Shown piece after piece: positions 15,976-25,694 of a stretch of 64,000 bases of DNA. This DNA comes from Methanoculleus bourgensis MS2 (GTDB taxonomy: Archaea; Halobacteriota; Methanomicrobia; Methanomicrobiales; Methanoculleaceae), in NCBI RefSeq assembly GCF_000304355.2, contig NC_018227.2, positions 1,054,001 to 1,118,000 of the forward strand, in the 5' to 3' direction. The notes under the pieces are model-generated. The model ran no database searches. It had not been told where the DNA came from and saw only the letters and a list, made by a program, of their open reading frames with translations. The position numbers and the translations under genes were made by a program. The first letter of the stretch is position 1. The number at the start of each line of letters is the position of its first letter.

Positions 15976-17018
15976 CTTAGGAGGTGTCCTGTGTTCTGAG
16001 TGGGGCGGTTGAGCCCGGAAGTGGCCTGCCCGGACCGGGGCATCTGCTGGTATGAACCTGCTGGCTGTCGCATGGGATATGTGCGGTTCTTCAGCATAAA
16101 GAAGAGCCGTGAGGGGGGGATTCGTGAAACCAAACGTTGGGGCGCCGCTCCCATCCCCCCGCTTACGCGGGGGGTCTTTCCGCTCATGCCCCCTTCACCC
16201 CGCGAAGATAAAAGGCTTTCGCTACGTATCGGCCCGGCTCCTCTATCAGCAATCTATTTAACTGCGGGGTGGAATTAGCGGGGGGGGATCGGGCGGACCC
16301 CGGATTACCGGAACGTTCTTCGTTTCTGCAACAGGCCAGCCTGGTTCCCGGAGCTACCCCGCCCCCTGCATGCCGACACGGGAGCGGGACACCCCTTCAC
16401 CTATCCCTCGCTCCGGCAAACGCGACGTTCTCCCGCCAGGACCTGGTTTTACCCCCTGTGCAGCACCCGCCCGGAGGGGGACGGGGGGGCCCGGCACTTC
16501 ATTCATTCTGCCGCCCGCCATTGAGCACTGCGATCTCGCACGACAGCACCCGGGCACCGGATTTCGCGGCAACGCGAGAGGCTCTGCCGGTATCCACACC
16601 AATGAACGCACGGGAAGCCGCGAAAGGATGTCGAGGGGTTGATCTCCGGGGAGACCGCTTCAAACATGTCGGCGGAGTACCGGAGCCCGGCTCCGGCAGG
16701 GTCCGGCGCTCATGCTCCCGGCGCTCCCGCCCATCACACCTTCGGCCAGCCGTGAATCAGACCTGACGGTGCTCCCGGCAGCCGCGCACGCGGATACGTC
16801 CGGGGCCGATGCGGCCCCGGGTTACCCCCACCTGCCGCACCCCCGGCGCGCCGCCTGGCCCTTAGATATATATGCCGGGAGGTATGGGTCTGTCTTTTCG
16901 GGAAAACGCCGTTCTGGGCCGGGTCATCGTTTCAACAACTCCTTTATGCCATGAAAGGATCTTTCATGCAGGCGCTGATGACGATATTAAATCATTCCGG
17001 AAAATATCGCTACGGCAT
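15976..17018. other. Long non-coding stretch before the pilin gene
   Basis: About 1 kb without a credible gene; ORFs here have no recognisable protein character. Visible items are the hairpin CCCCCCGCTTACGCGGGGGG followed by TCTTTCCGCTCATGCCCC (about 16155-16195, repeated near 9925), a TATA-like TAGATATATATGCC at 16862-16875, and a small palindrome ATGAAAG-gat-CTTTCAT at 16951-16967, possibly an operator of the pilin gene. Confidence 0.4.
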
Positions 17019-17029
17019 CTTTATATATT
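17019..17029 (+). promoter_or_regulatory. TATA box of the pilin gene
   Basis: CTTTATATATT about 75 bp before the ATG at 17100. The leader contains GGAGAGGTGAT, a good Shine-Dalgarno sequence 7-10 bp before the start. Confidence 0.6.
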
Positions 17030-17099
17030 ATGACAAATTACGTAGTCTCGTTACCTGATAGCCCCGTCGGGGTCTTGTGTCAGGAGAGGTGATTGTATA

Positions 17100-17486
17100 A
17101 TGATGTTTAGAGAGAATGAAGACGCAGTATCACCGGTGATCGGGGTCATCCTCATGGTCGCGATCACGGTGATCCTCGCCGCGGTGATTGCGGCGTTTGT
17201 GTTTGGGATGGGTTCGAACGTACAGACGCAGAAGATGGTTCCGGTTACGGCATCCCTTAACAGTTCTCAGCATCTTATCGTAACCGTTCAGGGTGGTGGC
17301 GATGTTGCTACTCTGAAAATGCTCAACATGACGATCAACGGCACGGGTGATATTAATGCTACAAAGGATGTCGGCGTTGGTACCACATTCAACAGTTCGA
17401 GCCCAATTGTGGGCGGGAGCCACGTAATAATTGTTGCGCATTTCATGGATGGTTCGCAACAGGTCGTCTTGGACAAATTCTACTAA
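17100..17486 (+). CDS. Archaeal type IV pilin (Pilin_N/DUF1628)
   Basis: 128 residues. The class III signal peptide is short and charged (MMFRENED), followed by AVSPVIGVILMVAITVILAAVIAAFVFG, the archaeal pilin N-terminal helix (residues 9-36) used for assembly. The rest is a small Ser/Thr/Asn/Val-rich beta domain with NSS, NMT, NGT and NAT sequons, so the pilin is probably glycosylated. It would be processed by an EppA/PibD-type peptidase. The gene is alone with its own promoter; the next gene, also a membrane protein, follows after 127 bp. Confidence 0.9.
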   Translation: MMFRENEDAVSPVIGVILMVAITVILAAVIAAFVFGMGSNVQTQKMVPVTASLNSSQHLIVTVQGGGDVATLKMLNMTINGTGDINATKDVGVGTTFNSSSPIVGGSHVIIVAHFMDGSQQVVLDKFY

Positions 17487-17613
17487 AATACCTTTTTTTA
17501 TTGGCGCCGCCATCCCGGCGCTCGATTAAACTCGATTGCAGATGGAGGGTATTTTAAGATACCTATCATACAGTAAACAATACCGCAACCATCAGGTGAA
17601 ATGGAGATGAAGA

Positions 17614-18177
17614 ATGCCCGCAAAGAATGAATCTTTTCTACTCTACCTCCTCGCGGCCGCCCTTATCCTGCCGGTGAACATCTACCTCATCGGGGAAGAG
17701 GGTCTCGGCGCCGGCCTCCAAACCTCCTTCCTTCGCTACCAGCAGACCCATCTCGGGACGAGCGTCATCACCCTTGCCGATGACCTCGGCTACGTCACGT
17801 CCGGCATCATCGGCGGCCGGTCGGCGCTCTCGGTCCTCATCTGGGCGCTCGGCACAGCTCTCCTTCTCGCTGCTTCCGGGTACCTCATCTACAGCAGGTA
17901 TAACGGAGGCACCACGACCAGAAGACCGCTGGTTCTCCTCACCGCCGGCGGCGCTGTCGCCTACCTTGCCTCCTGCATCGCCCAGTACGGCACCACACTT
18001 CACGGGCCGGCGGGTTTATCCATCCCGGTCGGTGTGCCCCTCATCTTTGCCATCGCGTTCTATATCATGAAGGCGGAGGGCATGGATGACGAACCGGAGT
18101 ATGAGGAAGAGGGTGAAGACGATTGGGAGGAGACGAAAGGGGGAGACAGTGGACAAGGGACGGAAGAGGGGGTGTGA
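17614..18177 (+). CDS. Four-helix membrane protein with acidic tail
   Basis: 187 residues. Hydrophobic segments at about 7-26, 72-95, 108-128 and 137-156, and then a C-terminal tail of about 30 residues that is almost all Asp/Glu/Gly (DDEPEYEEEGEDDWEE). A Shine-Dalgarno GGTG..GGAGATGAAG stands before the ATG. No family was recognised. The acidic cytoplasmic tail may bind cations or a partner. It is possibly linked with the pilin. Confidence 0.55.
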   Translation: MPAKNESFLLYLLAAALILPVNIYLIGEEGLGAGLQTSFLRYQQTHLGTSVITLADDLGYVTSGIIGGRSALSVLIWALGTALLLAASGYLIYSRYNGGTTTRRPLVLLTAGGAVAYLASCIAQYGTTLHGPAGLSIPVGVPLIFAIAFYIMKAEGMDDEPEYEEEGEDDWEETKGGDSGQGTEEGV

Positions 18178-18672
18178 CGTCCCCCCGTTCCAGATTGGAT
18201 CTCCCTTCTATTCACCCTCGCCAGATCATCGCCTCCCCCGCCTCCCTGGAAAAGCGCCCTGTCGTCAGCGTGGTGGATACGGCAGTCATCGATGACCATC
18301 CGCCGGCACGAATGCCACTTTCCGTTCGACGCTGGTGACACCCGGCCCGGCAGCTAACATCCCTCCTCCGGAAAGCGCCGCGACGGCGTATCGACTGACA
18401 GTGCACTTTCACTATGCGCGGTTCTCCCTTATATCCCCCCTCATCGACCTCTTTTGCGTGCGGGAACCTGCTGAAGGTCCGGCGCCTTAACCGGGGCGTC
18501 CCGTCCATTTCAGCACCGATCACCAGGATCCGCCCGCACAGGAGAAAAACATGAGAAAGAACATCCAGGAAGCAAGCGGCCACAGCCCGGACCCGATAGC
18601 AAAGCCTGTCCGGGAGAACCGGGCCGCCGGTGGTAAAGCCAGATTGATGACGTTACACAACGAGGAATCCAA
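18178..18672. other. Intergenic region with a module fragment (18230-18335)
   Basis: No intact gene. 18235-18335 (CCTCCCTGGAAAAG .. ACAGTCATCGATGA-like) is similar to 34335-34430, where it follows a membrane-protein cassette. The last part encodes RRHECHFPFDAG here and HRDELHFQFDAG there, so it is a piece of an unknown gene. A TATA-like CTTATATCCC lies near 18430. Confidence 0.45.
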
Positions 18673-18957
18673 ATGCACAGTACAGACAGGATAGACGGCA
18701 GCCCACGGGATGAAGCGTGCGCCAACATCGATTCACACGGGACTGCCGATAACTCTTCTCGCTCAAGAGCAATAAGAGCAGCTACCGAGGAGCGACGCGC
18801 AGGCGTCGTCCCGCTCTACCTGATACCACAGGTCGCGGCCACGGAGATCAACCGGTGCGGCCGGACATTGCGGGAGATCCACGTTGTTCGGACGAAATGC
18901 CACTATTACATCGTCACCGTCATCCGGACGAAGCAGGAGGCGGCGGGCCATGACTGA
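18673..18957 (+). CDS. Hypothetical protein, first gene of the primase operon
   Basis: 94 residues, mostly polar: MHSTDRIDGSPRDEACANIDSHG .. then a folded-looking C terminus VVPLYLIPQVAATEINRCGRTLREIHVVRTKCHYYIVTVIRT. No family was recognised. It overlaps the next gene by 8 bp, and that gene overlaps the primase gene by 4 bp, so the three form a tight operon. It may be a small accessory factor of replication. Confidence 0.5.
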   Translation: MHSTDRIDGSPRDEACANIDSHGTADNSSRSRAIRAATEERRAGVVPLYLIPQVAATEINRCGRTLREIHVVRTKCHYYIVTVIRTKQEAAGHD

Positions 18958-19291
18958 GCCCGGCACCCTCTCCCACGGCACCAGCGGAGCGCTCCACATC
19001 TCCGTCGACGCCGAGAAGTACCGGATCGAGGCCGAAGACGCGAGGAACCTGCTCTTCTACGGCAGGGTCATCCCGATCTGCGAGGATCGCTCGCGGATGA
19101 CCCCGGGCGGGATCCTGGCAAGCGAGACCGCCATCGAGGGACACGCGGCGGTGAACGCTTCCGGCAAGGCGGTGATGCTCCATACCCGCGTCGGTTCTTA
19201 CATCATCCCGCTCGTCAGTCTCCAGCGGGTTGCCCGCGGGGAGCCCATCTCGGCCCCCCTCTTCCCCCTTATCCCGGGGGTGACGGGATGA
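18950..19291 (+). CDS. Hypothetical protein, second gene of the primase operon
   Basis: 113 residues starting MTEPGTLSHGTSGALHISVDAEKYRIEAEDARNLLFYGRVIPICED. It has a regular beta-strand pattern (KAVMLHTRVGSYIIPLVSLQRVARGE) but no recognised family. ATGA overlaps on both sides show translational coupling with the genes before and after. By position it is probably a partner of the primase-helicase. Confidence 0.6.
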   Translation: MTEPGTLSHGTSGALHISVDAEKYRIEAEDARNLLFYGRVIPICEDRSRMTPGGILASETAIEGHAAVNASGKAVMLHTRVGSYIIPLVSLQRVARGEPISAPLFPLIPGVTG

Positions 19292-22098
19292 GAGACAAAG
19301 TTAGAAACACGGTGGACATGCTCGCCTCCGATGGCGACGTGGTCGAGGTCCGGGCGCTCGCCGACGGCGCCACGCACTCGGGCTACTTCGACGACTACGA
19401 AGCACTCGCCCGGGCCGCAGAAGCCCTCGACGCCGACCCGGCGGTCGCTGGAATCTATGTCACCCTGAATGCGGTGACCCCGGCGCTCCTCGCCCGGCGG
19501 GCGAACCGGATCAAGATGCGCCTTTCCCGGAAGGATGCCACGACCGCCGACGCCGACATCCTCCGCCGGCGCTGGCTCCCGGTCGATATCGACCCGGTCC
19601 GGCCGAGCGGGGTCTCGTCGACCGACGCCGAGCACGCGGCGGCGCTCAATGCCGCAGAAAGGATCGCAGCCTACCTCGCCGAACAGGGCTTTCCCGCACC
19701 CCTCCGGGCGGACTCCGGGAACGGCGCCCACCTCCTCTACCGGATCGACCTCCCGAATGACGATGCGGCGACGGAGGTCGTCAGGGGCGCGCTCGCCACC
19801 CTCGACACCTTCTTCTCGAACGACGTGATCACCGTCGATACCGCAAACCATAACGCTGCCCGGATCTGGAAACTCTACGGGACGCTCTCAAGGAAGGGCG
19901 ACAACACCTCCGAGCGCCCCCACCGGCGGGCGAAGATCCTCTCCGCTCCAGAGGAGATGGAGGTTGTTCCCGCGGAAAGGCTCCGCCACCTCGCGGGAAT
20001 CCTCCCAAAGGAAGAACCAGCCGCTCCACGGAGGAAGACCGGCATCGATCTCGCCTCCTGGCTCCTCGACCACGGGATCGCCGTCCGGAGCACACGGCCC
20101 TACCAGGGCGGCACCCTCTACGTCCTCGATGAGTGCCCGTTCTCGTCAGCCCACAAGGACGGGGCCTTCGCGATCCAGTTCGCAAACGGCGCCGTCTTCG
20201 CCGGCTGTCACCACGCAACCTGCGGCGGGGGCGCCCAGCGCTGGCCGGAACTCCGGGGGATGTACGAGCCGAAGAAACGGAGGCCGGGGGTGAGAAAGCA
20301 GGAGATGGTGTCAGAAACGAGAGAAACGGAGGAGACCTCCAATCCCCCTCCCGCTCCCGACAACTACCGCGAACGTGCCCTTGCGATCCTGCAGCACGGC
20401 GATCCCCTTGCGTTCCTCCTCGACACCTTCAACCGCGAGCATGTCGGCGACCGGACCGTCGCCGAGTGTCTCGTCCTCTCCCTTGCCTCGCAGTCGGTCG
20501 AGAACACGAACGGGCTGCACGTCTCCATCTCCGGCAACTCCGGGAAGGGGAAGAGCCACGCCTGCACCACCATGCTCAAGCAGATCCCGGCAGAGTACCG
20601 CCTCGCCGGGACCGTCTCGAACAAGGCTCTCTACTACAACAACGGCCTTCAGCCCGGCACCGTCTTCCTCTTTGACGACGTTTCGCTCTCCGACGACCTC
20701 CAGGAGGTCCTCAAAGCCGCGACTGCGAACTTCCGGGTGAGCATCCAGCACCAGACAGTGACCGCCGACCGGAAACTTCAGGTCTGTTCAATCCCCGAGC
20801 GGTGCGTCTGGTGGCTCGCGAAGGTCGAAGACGCCGGGGACGACCAGGTGGCAAACCGGATGCTCACGGTCTGGATCGACGACTCCCTCGAACAGGATGA
20901 GCGGGTGCTCCGGCACATGAAGGAGCGGGAGGCCAGAGAAGACGGCGGCGACGGCGATGACCCCGAACTCCCCGTCTGCCGGGCAATTTGGGGAATCCTC
21001 AAAGAGGAGCGCCTCCACGTCTCCATCCCATATGCCCGGAGAGTGCAGTTCTCTACGACCACGAACCGCCGCAATCCGGGCATCCTCTTCGACCTGATCA
21101 AGGCCTCGGCCCTCCTCCACCGCTTCCAGCGGGAGGAGTACGATGGCGGCATCCGGGCAAACCGGGACGATTTCGCCGCAGCCTCCCGAATCTATGCGGC
21201 CATCAACGGCGAGGCCGGCGGGCAGGAGACGAAGATGACGAAGAACGAGGCGGCGGCGCTTGCGACAGTCGCGCAGATGGGCTGGGAGCAGTTCACGATC
21301 AAGATGCTCCAGGAGGCGCTCGGGCTCTCCTACCACCAGACCTACCGCATCCTCCACGGCTACGCGAGCCGGGGGACGACCTACTCCGGCCTCCTGGAGA
21401 AGTGTCCGGCGGTCGGGTTCTCCGACACGATGGTCACCGAGGACCTGGAAGGCTATGCGGTGCGGCGGCGGGAGCACCTCTTCTCCTTCGATCGCAACGT
21501 CTACCAGCACTGGGCTCGGGGGGCGGCAGTGTGGATCGATGAGGGGGGAAGCGGGGACCGGGACGACGGTCCCGGCCCTTGCAACATTGCAGCAGAGTTA
21601 CCGCAGGATTCCAGCACCGGGTGCAACAATCAAACGGCCGGAGAAGGCGCCGGATCTGACAGTACTTGTACAGATAGAGAGATGCGTCTCTCTCTTAGTA
21701 CTAAAGTACAGCAGAATACACACACAGTCCCCGGTATCGGTTCCGGGGTGGGTGAGTGTGCGGGTGTGTGCGATATCCGGAATGCAGGAAATGTCCCTAA
21801 GATACCGTCATCTGGGGGTGCAAACATGAATCGAGCGCCAATACACCCCCATTTGGGTGGCATCGCCTGCTGCGATGCGCTGAAAACAGGTGCGAAGGGA
21901 GGGGGGGTGCCGCAAGAGTCTCTGTCGGGGGTGCTGGATCACCGGGAGTTCTCCCGGGTGAGGGTTGAGATCGGCCGGTGCGACGTCTGCGGGGCGGGGA
22001 AGGCAGTCTATCACTCGCGGGAGGCACTGACGAAGCTGTGTGAGGGGTGCTATGCCCGGTTGGTGCGGGAGTGGAATAAGGAGGGAGGGGTGAGATGA
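19288..22098 (+). CDS. AEP primase-polymerase / zinc finger / P-loop ATPase replication protein
   Basis: 936 residues, a multidomain replication initiator. Residues about 50-220 form an archaeo-eukaryotic primase core: the metal-binding LPVDID (98-102), DSGNGAHLLYRID with the sxH-type His (142-154), and HNAARIWKLYGTLSRKGD (188-205). A zinc-binding segment C-x5-H..GCHHATCGG lies at 283-314. Residues about 370-620 are a P-loop ATPase with Walker A GNSGKGKS (416-423) and Walker B VFLFDD (459-464). A helix-turn-helix (TIKMLQEALGLSYHQTYRILHG) follows, and a C-terminal zinc ribbon CDVCG..CEGCY ends the protein. Such proteins replicate plasmids or viruses. An iteron cluster lies 700 bp downstream. 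Decayed copies of its 3' end occur at 30765 and 35170. Confidence 0.85.
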   Translation: MRDKVRNTVDMLASDGDVVEVRALADGATHSGYFDDYEALARAAEALDADPAVAGIYVTLNAVTPALLARRANRIKMRLSRKDATTADADILRRRWLPVDIDPVRPSGVSSTDAEHAAALNAAERIAAYLAEQGFPAPLRADSGNGAHLLYRIDLPNDDAATEVVRGALATLDTFFSNDVITVDTANHNAARIWKLYGTLSRKGDNTSERPHRRAKILSAPEEMEVVPAERLRHLAGILPKEEPAAPRRKTGIDLASWLLDHGIAVRSTRPYQGGTLYVLDECPFSSAHKDGAFAIQFANGAVFAGCHHATCGGGAQRWPELRGMYEPKKRRPGVRKQEMVSETRETEETSNPPPAPDNYRERALAILQHGDPLAFLLDTFNREHVGDRTVAECLVLSLASQSVENTNGLHVSISGNSGKGKSHACTTMLKQIPAEYRLAGTVSNKALYYNNGLQPGTVFLFDDVSLSDDLQEVLKAATANFRVSIQHQTVTADRKLQVCSIPERCVWWLAKVEDAGDDQVANRMLTVWIDDSLEQDERVLRHMKEREAREDGGDGDDPELPVCRAIWGILKEERLHVSIPYARRVQFSTTTNRRNPGILFDLIKASALLHRFQREEYDGGIRANRDDFAAASRIYAAINGEAGGQETKMTKNEAAALATVAQMGWEQFTIKMLQEALGLSYHQTYRILHGYASRGTTYSGLLEKCPAVGFSDTMVTEDLEGYAVRRREHLFSFDRNVYQHWARGAAVWIDEGGSGDRDDGPGPCNIAAELPQDSSTGCNNQTAGEGAGSDSTCTDREMRLSLSTKVQQNTHTVPGIGSGVGECAGVCDIRNAGNVPKIPSSGGANMNRAPIHPHLGGIACCDALKTGAKGGGVPQESLSGVLDHREFSRVRVEIGRCDVCGAGKAVYHSREALTKLCEGCYARLVREWNKEGGVR

Positions 22099-22335
22099 GA
22101 CCTTCTCCCTGAGATCATTAATTGTGGATGAGCCTCGTGGCATATCACGTCAGCGCGGGATACTTCCCTCCGGTCGTGGCGTCTGCCTGATCTTCTTTTC
22201 CTGTCCGGGATCTCTGATGACCATGACCGGCTCGAACCTCGCCGATCATCGCCTGCTGGAAGTGCTCGTCGCGCCGTGCTCTGCACCGCGCTCCTCGCAC
22301 GGAGGGGTGGCCTTGCGCCATCCCTCAAACGACCC
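22099..22335. other. Short intergenic region after the primase gene
   Basis: No gene is recognised. It leads without a clear boundary into the first membrane-protein cassette. Confidence 0.3.
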
Positions 22336-22530
22336 CCATCGCCGTCCTCGCCCGCCGCGCCTCCCCCCGCCTCCTCGCCTACGCCGTCCCGGTGCTGATG
22401 TTCTGCGGGCTCGCCTGGGAGGTCGTCGTCGACTTCCTGTTCGCCACCAGCTGCTGGGAGGGCTACCACTTCTGGATACCCGTAGTGGAGTACATCTGGT
22501 ACATCCAGTACACGATCTTCCCGCTCTGAT
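22336..22530 (+). pseudogene. Membrane-protein C-terminal cassette #1
   Basis: The frame reads VLARRASPRLLAYAVPVLMFCGLAW .. FATSCWEGYHFWIPVVEYIWYIQYTIFPL then TGA. It is the last ~60 residues of a polytopic membrane protein, the same C terminus as in cassettes #2, #4 and #5. No N-terminal part or start is present. Confidence 0.65.
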
Positions 22531-22796
22531 GAGGAGAGCGGCCCAACGAAGAACGAGACGGCGGCGCCCGCCGCCATCGCCCGGATGGGGCAGGAGACGT
22601 TCACCGCCCGGCAAGTTTCAGGCGGCCCCTCAATGGCTACGTCGACCGGGTGTGGCCTCCCCCCCTCGAATAATGCGAGGGGGGGTGCGGGGAACGACTT
22701 CCCCGCAGGGGAAGGAGTTAGAGCACCGCGAGGCTGCGGCGAATCCGTGGCGTTTCAACCCCCACGAAACACCGATCCTCTCAATCTCAGGTGGCA

Positions 22797-22859
22797 GATG
22801 TCGGACACCTCAAAACGGAAGATGTCCGATATGTCCGATAAATGTCCGATAAATGTCCA
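22797..22859. repeat. Iteron cluster, candidate replication origin
   Basis: Direct repeats of TGTCCGATA: four units at 22822-22858 with 9-11 bp periodicity (GATGTCCGATATGTCCGATA and on), preceded by one inverted copy TCGGACA at 22801. AT-rich ATTATCTATC follows. Decayed versions lie at about 31395-31435 and 35455-35505, each after a copy of the primase 3' end. The arrangement fits an iteron-controlled origin next to its initiator gene. Confidence 0.6.
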
Positions 22860-22884
22860 TTATCTATCAGGTCCTGTCATCGTA

Positions 22885-24273
22885 TCAGGCGTTCCAGGGA
22901 GGCAACCGGGCTAAAACGTACTTTCTGCCCCTCCTCGCACCGACTGCCTCCAACAAGCCACGATGGACGAGATCGAGAAGATCGCGGTATCGGGTCTTCT
23001 CCGATACCCCCGGAGCAATCGATGCATAGTCTACAGCTGTTATAGCGCCGTGCTCCCTGGCAAAGGACATCGCCTGCAGCTGCCGCTCGTTCAGGCCGAT
23101 GGCCCGCAGAGAACTCTCGGTAAACCGCAGGTCTTTTCGCATGCGCACAATGAACCCGAAGGAATCGCTTTGAAATTCAGGTTCCGGGAGTCCGGCCTCT
23201 GCGAGTGCGTCCACAATTCGCCCGATGCCGGAACCATACCGTTCGACAAACCCGGCGAGGTAAAATATCTTTGCTATGAGAGGGTTGCGCAGGAACGAGT
23301 AGTGCTCGGTCTTGAGCATCTCAATCGTGATTCCCTGGGGCAGAGAGCCCGGGTTATGGAACCGTATAGCGTCATCATAGATGCGGATCTGGGTCTGGAT
23401 GTCGGTGTTGAAATAATCCCGGTGGATAAGCGCGTTAAGGAGCGCTTCACGAATTGCCAGTAACGGATAGTCCCAGATCTCCTTGCGCTGAAAGGACTCC
23501 TGCATTGCATCCGCCGAAATCTCATATCGGACATCGATGAAACTTTTCACCCGCTCCTCCGCCCTCATGAATTGCTGGATGAGGTTCCCGGAGAACTCCT
23601 CATCGCCGATGATGATATCTCCCCCCTTGAATCGGCCGACCCGGGTAGTGGTGTTGACAAAGAACCGTTGCGGCTCTCTGCCGAAGAGCATAATGGCGGC
23701 ATTGGTCAATTTGCCATTGACAGTAAGTTCTAAGCGGCGCAGAATCGAGTCCACGGGCTCTTCTTCATCCGCAGTATCAAGCCGGTTCGACCGCTTTGCC
23801 AGACGAACGAACATCCTGACCACCCCGGGATCGATATCGTCGATGGAGTAGTCGCCGGTGACCGTATCCCAGGTAATCCCGGATTTGCTGATGAGAAAGT
23901 GAACAAGCTCCTGTCCCGCAAGGTCGAATGTGTTGCTTCCGCTACGCCGATAATACCGACCGTCGCACGAGACCGGGACAGGGGAAGGCGAGACCGTGAT
24001 GCTGATGATCTCTTTTCCTGCGACCGTTTCAGCGACAACGGAGGGGGTGATACTAAGTTTGTTTCGGATCTTGTTGGGCAGTTCTCGCAAGAGCCGCTTC
24101 ACCTGATGGATGCCGACCGGTCTTCCGGCATCATCGATGCCTAGCTTAAGCACCCCGCCGCTTGTATTTGCAAATGCGCAGAGGGTCTTGAGACATTCGT
24201 CCTTCCAGGACTCCTTGAATTCAACGTTCTGGCTCTCGATCATGGTGGATACGGTTGACTGTTGATAGTACAT
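22885..24273 (-). CDS. Schlafen/AlbA_2-type ATP-binding protein, RecG-like C-terminal domain
   Basis: 462 residues. The N-terminal AlbA_2 (AAA_4/Schlafen) domain shows VEFKESWKDECLKTLCAFANTSGGVLKLGIDDAGRPVGI (about 18-55) and ISITVSPSPVPVSCDGRYYRRSGSNT. The middle and C-terminal HATPase_c_4-like part has YPLLAIREALLNALIHRDYF, RFHNPGSLPQGI, LRNPLIAKIFYLAGFVERYGSGIGRI. A winged helix ends the protein (SLRAIGLNERQLQAMSFAREHGAITAVDYAS). Family members are linked with DNA/RNA binding, transcription control and phage defence. The ATG at 24243 is an alternative start. It is convergent to the primase operon. Confidence 0.85.
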   Translation of the reverse strand: MYYQQSTVSTMIESQNVEFKESWKDECLKTLCAFANTSGGVLKLGIDDAGRPVGIHQVKRLLRELPNKIRNKLSITPSVVAETVAGKEIISITVSPSPVPVSCDGRYYRRSGSNTFDLAGQELVHFLISKSGITWDTVTGDYSIDDIDPGVVRMFVRLAKRSNRLDTADEEEPVDSILRRLELTVNGKLTNAAIMLFGREPQRFFVNTTTRVGRFKGGDIIIGDEEFSGNLIQQFMRAEERVKSFIDVRYEISADAMQESFQRKEIWDYPLLAIREALLNALIHRDYFNTDIQTQIRIYDDAIRFHNPGSLPQGITIEMLKTEHYSFLRNPLIAKIFYLAGFVERYGSGIGRIVDALAEAGLPEPEFQSDSFGFIVRMRKDLRFTESSLRAIGLNERQLQAMSFAREHGAITAVDYASIAPGVSEKTRYRDLLDLVHRGLLEAVGARRGRKYVLARLPPWNA

Positions 24274-24423
24274 CGGCGGTCATTCTCTTATAGACTTCCC
24301 GCCGATCAGGGCGAAGCGATTGGGGTTTCCCGGTGATGATACTGCCTGCTCCCTTCGTGCGCGAGTCTGGACGCTCGATCAAGCAGATTCAGAGGGTATG
24401 TCTCATACTGGGTATGGGAAATG

Positions 24424-24592
24424 TAATCCATACACGCCGCCGGTATGTACATCACGGTTCACAGGGCAGGATCTCCCCTCTCCGTAAAACCCCTGATTGG
24501 CCACTGTATCGCCACATCTCCTCAAATATCGTCTTTCAAGGTATGTAATGGGCATGTAATCGGCCGTGCGGCGCCCCAGGCTGGTCATCATA
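24424..24592. repeat. Repeat R3, copy 1 (copy 2 at 32718-32886)
   Basis: About 165 bp, roughly 85 % identical by eye to 32718-32886. Starts GTAATCC.TACACGCCGCCGG, contains CCCCTGATTGGCCACTGTATCG, ends GGTATGTAA.GGGC.TGTAATC. No coding potential and no transposase. Each copy stands directly before a membrane-protein cassette region. Confidence 0.7.
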
Positions 24593-24639
24593 TCGATGCC
24601 AACAGAGGCCTCCCTTCCTCTATAACCCGCCCTCACGAC

Positions 24640-25405
24640 CTCCTGCGCCCGGGTTGCGGGGTATGCCTCCGCCGCGGGAAAGGCGCCGCAGGGCCTCTTG
24701 AGCACCGTGGCCGGGCACTACACCCCGCCGCCCGGCGACCTCCTCACCGGCCTCTACGGCGCCTTCTTCGAGCCCGCCCGTGCCGGCTCCGCCGCGTTCT
24801 TCCAGGTCTCCCCGCTCTCGTTCTTCGCCCTCCTCCGCCGGGGATCGACCGGGATCAGCGCCCGGGACGCCCGGCTCCTCGCCTTCTTCGCCCTCGCCGC
24901 CGCCCTCGTGGTCCTCGCCTACGCCCGCTCCCTCCCCGGGATGTCGGCAGATCCCGGGTTCGTCCCCGACATGCGCTACCTCTCCCCGGCCTACCTCCCC
25001 CTGCTCGTCATCGGGGTCTATGCCTTAAAACACGCCGGCCTCGACGCCGACGGGGTCGGGGAGGCGCTCCGGACGCTCTGCTGGCTCGCGGTCATCGACC
25101 TCCCGCTCATCTACGTCGTCCTCCAGGTCGTCGCCGGCAACAACCCCGCCGGGCAGGTCGCGTTCATCACAACCCTCACCTCCGTCTTCCTCGCCGGGGC
25201 GGCGGCGCTGTATGCCGCCGTCCTCGCCCGCCACGCCTCCCCCCGCCTCCTCGCCTACGCGGTCCCGGTGCTGATGCTCTTCTCGCTCGCCTGGCTCGCG
25301 GTCGTCGACTTCCGGTTCGCCACGAGCTGCTGGGAGGGCTACCACTTCTGGATACCCGTGGTGGAGTATATCTGGTACATCCAGTACACCATCTTCCCGC
25401 TCTGA
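24640..25405 (+). pseudogene. Membrane-protein C-terminal cassette #2 (longest copy)
   Basis: The open frame from about 24640 to the TGA at 25403 encodes about 250 residues: YASAAGKAPQGLL .. ALVVLAYARSLPGMSADPGF, VPDMRYLSPAYLPLLVIGVYALKHAGL .. and the C terminus FATSCWEGYHFWIPVVEYIWYIQYTIFPL. It has about six membrane helices. The segment DMRYLSPAYLPLL is similar in style to the C-terminal region of GT-C (dolichyl-phosphate-mannose) glycosyltransferases, but the family is not certain. It has no normal start codon (TTG 24698 is the first candidate), and the N-terminal half of such a protein is missing. Confidence 0.6.
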
Positions 25406-25496
25406 CGAGGAGAGCGGCCCGACGAAGAACAGGACGGCAACGGGAGCACCACTTTGCCGGGTACAGGGAGTACCGGGAGCTGGTGCCGGGATGGGA

Positions 25497-25580
25497 AGAC
25501 GCCACCCCGAGGGAAAAGTCCGGATTGTTGAGCCCGGCGTTCAGGTCCAGGAGGCATACCGGAAGAAATCGGAAAGGCAG
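25497..25580 (+). repeat. HEPN-gene 5' fragment, shared by three loci
   Basis: About 70 bp encoding RIVEPGVQVQEAYRKKSE occurs here, at 29272-29342 and in the intact HEPN gene at 32039-32110. In the first two loci homology stops abruptly at AAATCGGAAAG. This marks a recombination junction. Confidence 0.7.
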
Positions 25581-25694
25581 TTGTTCAGGCTGTCCAGTGA
25601 GAGTACCTGCTCTATCAGGGTACTCATTCTGGCACATTTATTCATTATGGCAAATGTGCACGTCAATAAACACCAGAACGATCCACAGAGATGC

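Noticed and set aside
16269-16766. 165-codon frame in the region before the pilin gene
   Set aside because: Pro/Arg/Ser-rich, no secondary-structure pattern, no family resemblance, no ribosome site.
22885-24273. RecG helicase or ATP-dependent DNA helicase as the product
   Set aside because: No Walker A/B helicase motifs are present; the AlbA_2 domain and the RecG-like C-terminal ATP-binding part fit the Schlafen-type family, which is often mislabelled so.
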